Origin: Auritidibacter ignavus
GTDB lineage: Bacteria > Actinomycetota > Actinomycetes > Actinomycetales > Micrococcaceae
Length of the DNA: 39,821 bases
Direction of reading: 5' to 3'
NCBI RefSeq assembly: GCF_003703835.1
Contig: NZ_RDQR01000023.1
Coordinates: 1 to 39,821 of the forward strand
Below, one piece after another: positions 17,180 to 24,697 of this stretch. Numbering within the stretch: the first letter of the stretch is position 1; each line of letters opens with the position of its first letter. Under the pieces are notes generated by a model, which searched no databases, was not told the origin of the DNA, and was given only the letters and a program-made list of their open reading frames with translations. Position numbers and translations under genes: made by a program.

Positions 17180-17246
17180 TCCCACGATGCCTAGTCACCG
17201 ATCATGGCCTGATCACCCAGCTCGCTACTGGCATACGCTGTGAGGT

Positions 17247-17672
17247 TCAGCTACTAGTTGTGAAGATGGCTGTGAACTGATCATTTGGAGTCAAAGCACC
17301 GAGATTTCCGATATCAGCGATAACGGGGACCAACTGGACCGGTCAATCTGTGGTATTTGTCAGCATCTCCATGCCCTTCGAAGATCCAACCAGCGTCCAC
17401 TCAGCATCCCGGCTGTACACCGGATCGGATAGGCCTGCCCCGACCGCAGTCCATGAGCGTGTCCCCCAGACGCTGAAGTTGTCCCTCGACACCTGCGCTC
17501 CCCGGGCACGTAGACCATATCCCCAAACAGTCATGCCACCACCGAGCCAGCCCGCCCCCGAGCAGGCTACCCACTTCGGCGAAACAACGAGGTAGGAACG
17601 CCGAGCACCCATTGGTCGTTGCCGTCGGTCGCGATGGGGCGTGGCAGAAATTTCGAGCCGACATCTGCCCAC
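17247..17672 (-). pseudogene. Unrecognised gene remnant with an internal stop
   Basis: One leftward frame reads a coherent protein segment (GGGMTVWGYGLRARGAQVSR, WTAVGAGLSDPVYSRDAEW), meets an in-frame TGA at 17343-17345, and continues as PVQLVPVIADIGNLGALTPN to a stop at 17247. Upstream, a second frame (FLPRPIATDGNDQWVLGVP) looks like the preceding part, so a frameshift near 17580 is also likely. I do not recognise the family. The segment lies between the hydratase operon and the erm module and is antisense to neither. Confidence 0.4.
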
Positions 17673-17890
17673 ATTATCCGCTCCTCAAACAGGCGCGTCG
17701 AAAGCGTTCCACCACCGGCCGCTACGGCGCCTAGCAACCTTATCGAGATCTCTCACGGAGCTGACCTCGATAGTGCAGAGCACCTGTGGTCGCAGAGGCG
17801 CATGAATTCGTGATGGCCCGCGATGATACGGATCTGCGCATCTTTGATGCATGGACGGGCTATGGGGTCGTCGAGTGACGGTGGGTCACC

Positions 17891-17896
17891 TACACT
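17891..17896 (+). promoter_or_regulatory. Probable -10 element of the erm leader transcript
   Basis: TACACT is followed seven bases later by the leader-peptide ATG at 17904, so transcription would begin at or next to the ATG. The leader peptide could then be translated from a leaderless mRNA, common in actinomycetes. No Shine-Dalgarno sequence precedes the leader ATG, which fits. The -35 region is poor. Confidence 0.45.
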
Positions 17897-17903
17897 AGTT
17901 GGC

Positions 17904-17948
17904 ATGTTGTTTTACGGCACTGCTTCACTGCGTCTGCGCCGCCGCTAA
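17904..17948 (+). CDS. Erm leader peptide with RLR stalling motif
   Basis: A 14-codon frame, MLFYGTASLRLRRR, precedes the methylase by about 100 bases. Its C-terminal half carries Arg-Leu-Arg and Arg-Arg-Arg. Leader peptides with an R/K-X-R/K motif (for example ErmD leader) make macrolide-bound ribosomes stall at that point and switch on the downstream erm gene. The last Arg codons and the TAA lie in a perfect hairpin (17937-17956), so a stalled ribosome would open it. No ribosome site precedes the ATG, but a TACACT box seven bases upstream suggests leaderless translation. It is too short for usual gene finders. Known: RLR-class leaders work in other bacteria. Inferred: that this one does. 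Confidence 0.75.
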   Translation: MLFYGTASLRLRRR

Positions 17949-18049
17949 CGGCGGCGAGCACACTCCCCGTTGTTGCTCCTGCCTCCGGAGAAATCACCCG
18001 GCCGGGCGGTTTATTCATCGTGCCCGGTTCCACAACCACCACGGAGCAA
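17937..18049 (+). promoter_or_regulatory. erm: Translational attenuator of the erm gene
   Basis: Several complementary segments fold the mRNA leader. First, an 8-base perfect stem CGCCGCCG/CGGCGGCG with loop CTAA (17937-17956) overlaps the leader peptide end. Second, GCCGGGC (18001-18007) pairs with GCCCGGT (18022-18028), counting one G-U pair. Third, TTGCTCC (17973-17979) is exactly complementary to GGAGCAA (18043-18049), which contains the Shine-Dalgarno of the methylase; this would hide it. GAGCA (17956-17960) can alternatively pair with TGCTC (17975-17979), freeing the Shine-Dalgarno. This is the layout of drug-dependent translational attenuation: ribosome stalling on the leader shifts pairing and exposes the methylase start. 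Confidence 0.65.
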
Positions 18050-18052
18050 ACA

Positions 18053-18871
18053 GTGCCTACCTATCACGGTGGCCGTCATGAACACGGCCAAAACTTCCTC
18101 ACTGACCCATCAATCATCGCCACGATAACCCGACTCGTGGCCGCGACCAAAGGCCCGATTATCGAGATCGGCCCCGGTGATGGAGCCCTCACCACGCCAC
18201 TGGCCCAGCTGGGGCGAGCGGTCACTGTCGTCGAGATCGACCCTCAGCTCGCAAAGCGTTTGGCAGGCCGTATCCCGTCACATGTGGAGGTCATTAATGA
18301 CGACTTCCTGGGCTACCGGCTTCCGCCATCTGAGCAGGTGATCGTCGGCAGCCTGCCATTTCACCAAACCACCGCCATACTGCGACGCATGCTGCACGCC
18401 CCAGCATGGAGTGAGGCGATCCTGCTGGTACAGTGGGAGGTTGCCCGCCGCAGAGCGGGCGTTGGTGGTGCCACAATGATGACCGCACAATGGGCGCCGT
18501 GGTTCGAGTTCAGGCTACACAGTCGTGTTCCCGCTCGCGCGTTCACCCCACGTCCGAGCGTGGACGGTGGAATCCTCACCATCCAACGTCGCGAACACCC
18601 GTTGTTGTCCCCGGCACACAGACGTCAGTTCCGCGCCTTGGTCCACCGTGTCTACACCGGACCTGGACGCGGGATCGCCCAAGTTCTGGCACGCAACACG
18701 ACGCTCGGCTCACTGCAGACAGTTAAAGCGTGGCTAACACGCCACCAGGTGAGTGCCACCGACCTGCCGAAAGACCTGCCGGTCCCGGTATGGGTGGACC
18801 TGTTCAAAACCGCACGCTCCTCGCCACCGCGTCACCGCGCACCGTCGTCTTCCACAAGGCGAGGCCGATGA
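18053..18871 (+). CDS. erm: 23S rRNA adenine N6-methyltransferase Erm (Erm(X)-like)
   Basis: 272 residues from a GTG with GGAG six bases upstream. Another in-frame GTG 11 codons earlier lacks a ribosome site, and the chosen start aligns with Erm(X) (YxxGRHEHGQNFLT). The Rossmann SAM-binding motif IEIGPGDGALT (38-48) is intact, as are VVEIDPQL and NDDFLGYRLP. Motif IV reads GSLPFH (99-104), with Ser100 where most Erm enzymes have Asn. WEVARRRAGVGGATMMTAQW and RPSVDGGILTI are typical of actinobacterial Erm. The C-terminal 25 residues are Arg/Ser/Pro-rich, as in Erm(X) and mycobacterial Erm. It methylates A2058 of 23S rRNA and confers macrolide-lincosamide-streptogramin B resistance. Its stop overlaps the next gene by ATGA. 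Confidence 0.9.
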   Translation: MPTYHGGRHEHGQNFLTDPSIIATITRLVAATKGPIIEIGPGDGALTTPLAQLGRAVTVVEIDPQLAKRLAGRIPSHVEVINDDFLGYRLPPSEQVIVGSLPFHQTTAILRRMLHAPAWSEAILLVQWEVARRRAGVGGATMMTAQWAPWFEFRLHSRVPARAFTPRPSVDGGILTIQRREHPLLSPAHRRQFRALVHRVYTGPGRGIAQVLARNTTLGSLQTVKAWLTRHQVSATDLPKDLPVPVWVDLFKTARSSPPRHRAPSSSTRRGR

Positions 18872-19296
18872 GTATCAGACCCTTGCGACGACCCTTACCT
18901 GAGGAGAATGCAGCAAGCCATGCCGACCCGACTGAGACAGCCACACATCGTGTAGCACGCCTCCTCTGTCAAGATCCCGCACAGGACTGGCGACTTCGTG
19001 ACCTCGCCGACCTTGTGCACCTATCGATCTCGCAGCTGGGCAGGACCTTCAGCCAGCGCTTTGGAATGTCGCCCATTCAGTACCTGTCTCACGTTCGAGC
19101 CCACCGTCTTGCTGAGCTCTTGGTGACGACTGACCTTCCGATCGGTGTCGCTATGGCACAAGTTGGGTGGCATAGCCGTGGCCACGCGGCACGTCAGTTC
19201 ACCGCGATTGTTGGGGTCAGCCCATCCGCGTATCGACGCGCCGCAACCCAGCGAGCAGACCTAACATGCCCGTGCTGCGGACAGTGCCGGGAATGA
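18868..19296 (+). CDS. Miniature AraC-family DNA-binding protein coupled to erm
   Basis: 142 residues. Almost the entire protein is an AraC-type double helix-turn-helix: first HTH about 40-63 (WRLRDLADLVHLSISQLGRT), FSQRFGMSPIQYLSHVRAHR, second HTH about 90-112 (PIGVAMAQVGWHSRGHAARQ), then the GVSPSAYRR signature. There is no effector-binding domain, only a short N-terminal extension. A four-cysteine tail, CPCCGQC (134-140), could bind metal or sense thiols. The ATG overlaps the methylase stop (ATGA), so it is translated from the erm mRNA and should rise with drug induction. Its targets are unknown. Small AraC proteins of this shape recall MarA/SoxS-type regulators. The longer open frame upstream runs through erm and is not used. 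Confidence 0.8.
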   Translation: MSIRPLRRPLPEENAASHADPTETATHRVARLLCQDPAQDWRLRDLADLVHLSISQLGRTFSQRFGMSPIQYLSHVRAHRLAELLVTTDLPIGVAMAQVGWHSRGHAARQFTAIVGVSPSAYRRAATQRADLTCPCCGQCRE

Positions 19297-19603
19297 TCCC
19301 GGTGACACCCACACAGTATCCGAGCTCCGGCGGTGCCAATAGACCGGTTGCTGGCATGGCCAATCGAGTGCCGGCTGGGCATGCGTTTGACAGATGCGCG
19401 GAACGCTACCTTGCGTTCCGGAGCATCCTTGACCCGTTGGGACATCCCACCGTCGTGATCTTGCCTGCGCTGTGTGGTCGAGGATGCTCGAGACCTCACC
19501 GCTGTCACCTGCGAAGCGGACCTCAACGACGACGTGAGTATCTTTGACGAGCTCGCGGAGGTTAGGTGCCACAACAGTCCCCGCTGACGGCAAGTCCCCT
19601 CAG
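19297..19603. other. Gene-poor stretch between convergent genes
   Basis: About 300 bases between the AraC-type gene and the kinase-like gene, which converge here. A minus-strand frame around 19460-19590 (NLRELVKDTHVVVEVRF) looks protein-like but becomes antisense to the AraC gene further on and shows no family motif; it may be a short remnant. Confidence 0.4.
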
Positions 19604-20464
19604 TCATGATGCGCTACCAAATGTATGGTCGAACGCTCTCCAGGCGTTGTCGAGATACGGTCTGCGCGATAGCGGATCTCTGAGACCGAAGACGACGTCC
19701 TCAAGCCATCTGCACCGGGCGTGGAAGCGGAAGCGATGTAGCTCGTCTTCAGTCAGAGGCCCGTTCAACGCTTCCCCAATGTGACTGGCCGCCTCAGGCC
19801 CCAGGTCCCGGTAGATGGATCCAATGTCACGGGCAGGGTCGGTGAGCGCCACATCGGTCCAATCGATGATGCCAGTCACTGTTCCGTGGTCATCGACGAG
19901 AATGTGTTCGGCCCCCAGATCGTTGTGCTGTGCGATAAGGAGCGACCGTGTCGGCGGGGGCGGCTCGTCCAGGAACGCGCGAATGAGACGTCCCTGCCCC
20001 GCACTTAGGTGACCACGCACCGCCCGGTAGCTACGCACAGCGTCCTGATGCCAGGCGTGATATGGATACCGATCAGCCGGCAGTTGCGAAGCCGGCACAA
20101 ATCGGCGGAAGGCCGACAACGCATCGATGATGGCCTGCCGAACCTCCGTCGAGTCCCGCTTTCGTCGACGAAGCAGTGGCGTGCCACGAAGTCTCCTGTA
20201 GACAAACGTGCCGAGTTCGGCCTCATAAAACACTGGTATCGGGATTGGGACCGAGGTGACGTGCGCGAGCGTATCGAGCAGGTGCACTTCGCGGTTGAGG
20301 GCTTCGTGGTCAGCCGAACACCGCACGATATAGTCCCCGACAGCGATGGTCGTGTTCTCTGCTCCGGAGTCGAAGAGGACTGGCTCGTCGTTGGGCGACC
20401 AGAGGTCATGCATTTTTCCCAGCTCCGCCAGGCGGGCGCGGTCCTTGGGGGTCACTGCGGACAT
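19604..20464 (-). CDS. APH-family phosphotransferase (aminoglycoside/macrolide kinase-like)
   Basis: 286 residues of the APH/choline-kinase fold. N-lobe: SGAENTTIAVGDYIVRCSAD, with REVHLLDTLA as the alpha-C Glu helix. Hinge: FVYRRLRGTPLL. Catalytic loop: QHNDLGAEHILVDDHG, followed by GIIDWTDVALTDPARDIG with the DFG-equivalent Asp. The catalytic loop is HNDLGAEH: the Asn of the canonical HGDxxxxN is His, as in a group of actinobacterial relatives, so activity is plausible. Members phosphorylate aminoglycosides, macrolides or small metabolites. Adjacency to erm makes an antibiotic substrate tempting but unproven. The ATG overlaps the end of the upstream membrane-protein gene by 13 bases, so the two are probably co-transcribed. 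Confidence 0.72.
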   Translation of the reverse strand: MSAVTPKDRARLAELGKMHDLWSPNDEPVLFDSGAENTTIAVGDYIVRCSADHEALNREVHLLDTLAHVTSVPIPIPVFYEAELGTFVYRRLRGTPLLRRRKRDSTEVRQAIIDALSAFRRFVPASQLPADRYPYHAWHQDAVRSYRAVRGHLSAGQGRLIRAFLDEPPPPTRSLLIAQHNDLGAEHILVDDHGTVTGIIDWTDVALTDPARDIGSIYRDLGPEAASHIGEALNGPLTEDELHRFRFHARCRWLEDVVFGLRDPLSRRPYLDNAWRAFDHTFGSAS

Positions 20465-21024
20465 CGCGGTCGCACCGTCGCGTCCTGCCTACGCCGAGAG
20501 ACGACGAAGACCCACCAGAGGGTTTGCGCCAACAGCACCGTTCCGCCACCGAGGAGCGCAACCCACACCAATTGCGGGTGCCAGGCAGTACCGATCCCGA
20601 TCAGCACTGCGATCAAACCCGAGATGACCACGGCTATCAGCATCACGATCTTCGGAAGCGCATCTCGGCGAGTTGCCGTCCGAGTAGCGAGGTATACGAG
20701 CTCGCCCCCTTGCAACAGCCCGATGATCACAACTGCGCCGAGAGCGAAGACGAGCACCGCGAGTGGGACCCGGTGAGCGTGAGCAACGAGCACGAAAGCA
20801 ATCGTCGCGGTGACTAGCGCGACTGCATCGATGCCTGCCGCGCCCCGCCTCCACCCCATCAGCTCGCGCTGCAGCTGTCGCTTTCGGGGTACAAAGTCCC
20901 ACGCCCGAGCAGTGTACCAGCGCCCGGCCACGATGCCGATAGCGTAGGTCGTTAGCGCTGCCAGGAGTGCCGGGAGTAGGTTGTTATTAAGTAGCCAGAT
21001 CACAGCTCCGAGTGCAACCGCCAC
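20452..21024 (-). CDS. Small integral membrane protein, unknown
   Basis: 190 residues from a GTG. About five hydrophobic segments are visible: GAVIWLLNNNLLPALLAAL, VALVTATIAFVLVAHAH, LAVLVFALGAVVIIGLLQGG, IVMLIAVVISGLIAVLIGIG and VWVALLGGGTVLLAQTLWW. A basic loop (RWYTARAWDFVPRKRQLQRE) lies after the first. No transporter or enzyme signature is recognised. The C-terminus overlaps the kinase-like gene by 13 bases, suggesting translational coupling and a shared role. The start is uncertain; an upstream in-frame stop limits extension to 16 codons without another good start. Confidence 0.6.
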   Translation of the reverse strand: MAVALGAVIWLLNNNLLPALLAALTTYAIGIVAGRWYTARAWDFVPRKRQLQRELMGWRRGAAGIDAVALVTATIAFVLVAHAHRVPLAVLVFALGAVVIIGLLQGGELVYLATRTATRRDALPKIVMLIAVVISGLIAVLIGIGTAWHPQLVWVALLGGGTVLLAQTLWWVFVVSRRRQDATVRPRCPQ

Positions 21025-21152
21025 GAGGATTGGGCCCAGGCGTGCGAACCACCATCCGCGGATGTAAACAGCTCATGCCTGCCCGATATGTATCGGATGC
21101 AACAGCTGTCTTTCAGCCGGAACAGGGAGCTGGATTTGTTCTTTCATGTCGT

Positions 21153-21614
21153 TCATTCGATCCTCCAAGGGGAATGGTCCAGGTAGTCCTTGTCCGCCTC
21201 GGGTTTGGCAAGCTCGTAGACTTTTTGCCGAGCCACGCCGATCGCTCCAGCGACCGTGACGGCGCTAAATTCCTCGAGCATTGCCTCCACACAGACAGAC
21301 CGAATGCTTGCAGCCCGTGCGACAAGGTGGGACATCAGTGCGCTGATCTCCGCTGCGAGAAGAGCGACCGCTCGTGGGCCACCGAACTCGTCTGCGCACC
21401 GGTCATCGTCTGAGGTGGCAGCCGCATAAAGACGGTCACCAGCATCGCGCAGGTGCGATTCAACATCGTCGGGTCGAACGCCTGTGGCACGAAACCGTTC
21501 GACAACCTTGTCCATAACGTGTTGTCCTTCCCTCTGCCGGTGCGCCAATACGCGCACCCACTCGGCTCCGAAAGCGTCATCCGGAGTCTTGTCACCCCTG
21601 GGGTTACTCCTCAT
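21153..21614 (-). CDS. Hypothetical protein with a possible C-terminal HTH
   Basis: 153 residues from the ATG; a GTG four codons upstream is equally possible. The sequence is rich in Ala, Arg and acidic residues, predicted helical (DKVVERFRATGVRPDDVES, AVALLAAEISALMSHLVARA). Near the C-terminus VTVAGAIGVARQKVYELAK has the shape of a helix-turn-helix recognition unit (xxxAxAxGVxRQxVYxLxK). I do not recognise the family. It precedes the membrane protein and kinase-like genes on the same strand by 128 bases and may be their regulator. No clear Shine-Dalgarno is visible at either candidate start. Confidence 0.5.
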   Translation of the reverse strand: MRSNPRGDKTPDDAFGAEWVRVLAHRQREGQHVMDKVVERFRATGVRPDDVESHLRDAGDRLYAAATSDDDRCADEFGGPRAVALLAAEISALMSHLVARAASIRSVCVEAMLEEFSAVTVAGAIGVARQKVYELAKPEADKDYLDHSPWRIE

Positions 21615-21626
21615 GCCTGTTAGCAC

Positions 21627-22211
21627 GGCAGGTCGTCATTGTCCCCGTCAACCCTGGGGTGAAAAAGCGGCGCGGCAGGTACTGATGTCCCTATTGGTGC
21701 AGAGCTACACGCAGACCTCGAGCCTTGCGCGTCCGAGGTGGTGGTACATCCCTGCGTTCCCGGCAGCATGGGACGCTTGGTGATGTGATCGAGCGGAGTG
21801 GCGTCACCCGCTCATCACCGTCAGGAATCCGTCACCGTGGTCGACACGAGCAAGATTCGAGAGCCATGAGCACGCAGACGATGCGAAATCGGTGCGGGAC
21901 GACGAGCGTCGTCGCCCGTCCGTAGCGGGTCGAGCTCGGAAGCGTCGAACTCAGCCTTCCTCCCAGCGTGGTGCCCTTCGTTCGGTGGCCTGCGATGAGG
22001 TATCTGTCACGTCGGCGCTGTGGGGCCCAGTTGACCGAAAGCATACAGAGCTGCGGAATCACAGGGAGGCGTGAGGGCTCAAGGTGTTCGCTGGCGAAAT
22101 CCAGAAGCCTCCGCAATAGTCGCGGAGGTTCGCGGGGAACTCCCGACATCGGAAACACGCTGGTCTCAGTCGCCGAGTCTCCAATCTGTACCTGACTCGA
22201 GAGACCACCAA
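21627..22211. other. Gene-poor stretch before the IS256 remnant
   Basis: About 585 bases. A long minus-strand open frame crosses it but is antisense to the transposase remnant and has no family features. Short CCTGGGGT words recur near 21600 and 21652. I see no supportable gene. Confidence 0.4.
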
Positions 22212-22668
22212 GGATGGTGCCGAAAACCCAAGTGGCCGACGCTATCGGCGATGTTTCAAACGATCTTGTAAGCAACCCGACGCCCAGGCCGTGTGGGACC
22301 AAGCCCGTGACGTCGTTGAGTTTTGCCAGCAGACATTCCCCCATGTGGCGGATTACCTGGAGGAATCCCTCGACGATCTGTTGGCGTTTACGAATGCGCC
22401 AAAAAGCAGTGTGGACGAAGGTGTGGTCAAACAACCCCACCGAAAGGCTCAACCGGGAGATCAGACGCCGCACCGACGTCGTGGGGATCTTCCCCAACCG
22501 CGACGCCGTCGTGCGTCTGGTCGGGGCGGTACTCGCCGAGCAACACGAGTGAGAAGGATCCAACAGAAACGCTACATGTCACTGACTAGTCTCGAGCAGA
22601 CCAAAGGCATTGTGGCGGCCGGCACGATCGATGCCGCCCCAGCAGAAGGACACGAGGTCGCCGCATGA
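22212..22668 (+). pseudogene. IS256-family transposase, C-terminal remnant
   Basis: C-terminal pieces of an IS256-type Mutator transposase are spread over three frames. They include [57 protein letters not shown], then in another frame [20 protein letters not shown] and [19 protein letters not shown], and finally QQKRYMSLTSLEQTKGIVAA to TGA 22666-22668. The NNPTERLN segment and the [10 protein letters not shown] tail are diagnostic; the last catalytic Glu lies in this block. At least two frameshifts, and loss of the N-terminal half, make it non-functional. The right inverted repeat probably lies near 22740-22765, directly before the relaxase fragment. Confidence 0.8.
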
Positions 22669-22787
22669 TCACACCCCCACCCCAGCCCCGAGCCGGGCCC
22701 TGAGAACAAGCCCCCAAACATCACCAAGATTCGAAACCAGATACACCACTACCCAGGACTTGACCGCTGCATGTCATCGCCGAGGAC

Positions 22788-23750
22788 ATGGCGGATGGGC
22801 GTGCGCAGTTCGTCGCAGCGATGGAGCGCGACCCCGCCGACCGCGGCCTCGACCACGCCACCATACAGGCGACAGCGGCGGTCCGCGGCATCATCAGGAA
22901 CGGCCCGATCCAGCGCGTTTCGGAAGAACTCGCCAGGCTCGATCGTGAGGCAGAGCGTGCAGAGCAGGCGGCGGAGCGGTGGGAGCAGACCTCGAACCGG
23001 CTTGACGCCCAGCGCGCCGCGCACCGGGCCGAGAATGACGAGAACACCGCCATGCTCCGTCGGGCCGAGGAAGAAGCCGCACGAGTGCGTGCGCAGGTCG
23101 CCGCGCCCCTCACCAAGCAAGCTGAACGCGACGGCGCGGACTACCTTGCCAGCGCCGAAGCAGAGAGGACAGCGAGCACGCGCCTCGCCACTGTTGGGCG
23201 GATCGGGCGGCGCAAGGCCCGCGATGAGCACCGCACCGCGAGAGAACAGAAGCAGACCATGCGAGATCACGTCCGCGATGCATGGGAGGCTGAACCGCCA
23301 CGAACCCCGAGCGCGCTACCCGAATGGGCTGTGCAGGTCGCGTGGCGGCGAGCAGAGGCCGATCCCCGAGTACGCGGCGCTGACCATGCTGTCGAAGTCG
23401 CTCGCACCGAACGAGCCGCAACAGATGAGCGTCATCGGAACGAGCGTCTGGTGCTCCTGGCGAGCGAATACGGGCCGGAGAACGCGCGTGCTCACCAACA
23501 CGGGATGCGCGCCCTCAACCCTGCTCGTAACGCCCGCGCCGCCCGCGCTCGTGCAGCGCTGCTTCGTGCCGAGAACGAGGAAATCCGCGGCCTTCCCGTG
23601 AATGACGTAACTGAGCTTATCGAGGCCAAACGCGTAGAGCGGGAACTTGCGCAACATGAAGCCGAACGGCGTCAATGCCAACTCACCTCTCCTGATGGGG
23701 CGATGCATCGTAACCCAGAGGGGCGATCAGGACAGGGGCTGGGACTATGA
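22788..23750 (+). pseudogene. MobF (TrwC/TraA-type) relaxase, C-terminal fragment
   Basis: A 320-residue frame, mostly charged coiled coil: VSEELARLDREAERAEQAAE, RWEQTSNRLDAQRAAHRAE, APLTKQAERDGADYLASAEA, VGRIGRRKARDEHRTAREQ, then the end GRSGQGLGL. This is the characteristic C-terminal region of actinobacterial MobF relaxases, downstream of the helicase domain. No relaxase catalytic or Walker motifs are present. In-frame sequence upstream reaches a stop after eight codons, next to the IS256 remnant. The missing N-terminal two thirds appear on the other strand at 36892-39446. An ATGA overlap at the stop starts a 20-codon hydrophobic frame that may be the head of a lost neighbour. Confidence 0.75.
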
Positions 23751-23901
23751 CCCGCACTACGGCACTGCGTTCGTCTTGGGTTCTCCAAGTGGTCTTCCTG
23801 TGGTCGTGACGACTCGGGCCTGGTCCTCCGCCTAGCGTTCTGCTTGGAGACTCTGCAGCGGGTTTGGCGTCAGAATCGCGGTGTGGCGCTTCAGGAGTCT
23901 G

Positions 23902-24693
23902 TTAGTCAGAGCCCCCTAAGTCGGCGGGGTGGTTTCCGGCTCTGGTTTCGGTCCAGTAGCCGATCACGTGGTGACGGTCGCGGGGTGAGCCGAGGCGTTT
24001 GCGAAGGTCGGTGCGGATGGAGCGGCTGGCGGCCGCTTCGCAGGCCGCCCACGCGTACCAGGGCTCATCGGGCGGGGTGAACTCAGCCACTGCAGCCGGC
24101 AGCGCGCTGGGGCCCTGACCGTTTCCGGTCCCGGTCAACCAGCGGTACTCGATGGTGGCCGCGGCGTCGATGGTTTGGATGTCGCCTGTCTCGGGTATTT
24201 CGATGACGGCGAGGGCTCGGGTGGTTTCGGGGAGTTCTTCGATGATACGTCCAAGGCCGGGAAGCCCAGTGGAATCGGCAACGAGGAGTTGGAAGGTTGC
24301 GTCGGATGGTGGGCGGTAGTAGGAGCCTCCGCCGTGGAAGGCACCGATGATGTGGCCGGGCTCTGCGCGTTCGGCCCAGCTCGAGGCGAATCCTTGGCCA
24401 TGGATCGCAAAGTCGATGTCGAAGCAGCGCCCGTCGTCACGGACGGCGCGGACAGTGTAATGGCGCCACGGGGGTTCTTCGCCGGCCCACCCGGGCCCAT
24501 ACTCAGGCAGGTTAAACGTCGTCAGATCGGCTTCCGTCTCGCCGGGGCGGGGGATCGCGATATCCATGCGCTCGTCGCCGGTGCCGTCGGTGTGCCAGCG
24601 CCAGTCGCCGATGGTCTGGAACGAGATCCGGATCATGTGCGGGGTGAGTCGTGCGACGCGTTCGACGCGTGCGGGGGAGCAGGGGACGGGCAT
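23902..24693 (-). CDS. Siderophore-interacting protein (FAD-dependent ferric-siderophore reductase)
   Basis: 263 residues. SIP/ViuB family: an N-terminal FAD-binding domain (VERVARLTPHMIRISFQTIG, with WRHYTVRAVRDDGRCFDIDF as the RxYTxR flavin motif) and FAIHGQGFASSWAERAEPGH, then an NAD(P)H-binding-like domain (LLVADSTGLPGLGRIIEELP, WYAWAACEAAASRSIRTDLR). Members reduce Fe(III)-siderophores in the cytoplasm to release iron. The open frame extends 88 codons further, into the ABC gene. I chose the ATG at 24693 because AAGGAGG stands eight bases before it and the family starts here. It lies four bases after the ABC exporter gene and ends the leftward operon. Confidence 0.92.
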   Translation of the reverse strand: MPVPCSPARVERVARLTPHMIRISFQTIGDWRWHTDGTGDERMDIAIPRPGETEADLTTFNLPEYGPGWAGEEPPWRHYTVRAVRDDGRCFDIDFAIHGQGFASSWAERAEPGHIIGAFHGGGSYYRPPSDATFQLLVADSTGLPGLGRIIEELPETTRALAVIEIPETGDIQTIDAAATIEYRWLTGTGNGQGPSALPAAVAEFTPPDEPWYAWAACEAAASRSIRTDLRKRLGSPRDRHHVIGYWTETRAGNHPADLGGSD

Positions 24694-24697
24694 GGGG

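Noticed and set aside
17937-17956. Rho-independent terminator after the erm leader
   Set aside because: Perfect hairpin but no following T run; it covers the leader's last codons and fits translational attenuation better.
21832-22563. 243-codon open frame on the minus strand
   Set aside because: Antisense to the IS256 transposase remnant, Ser/Arg-rich, no family motif; open only because of base composition.
23747-23809. 20-codon hydrophobic ORF overlapping the relaxase stop
   Set aside because: Too short to support as a gene; may be the head of a lost downstream gene.
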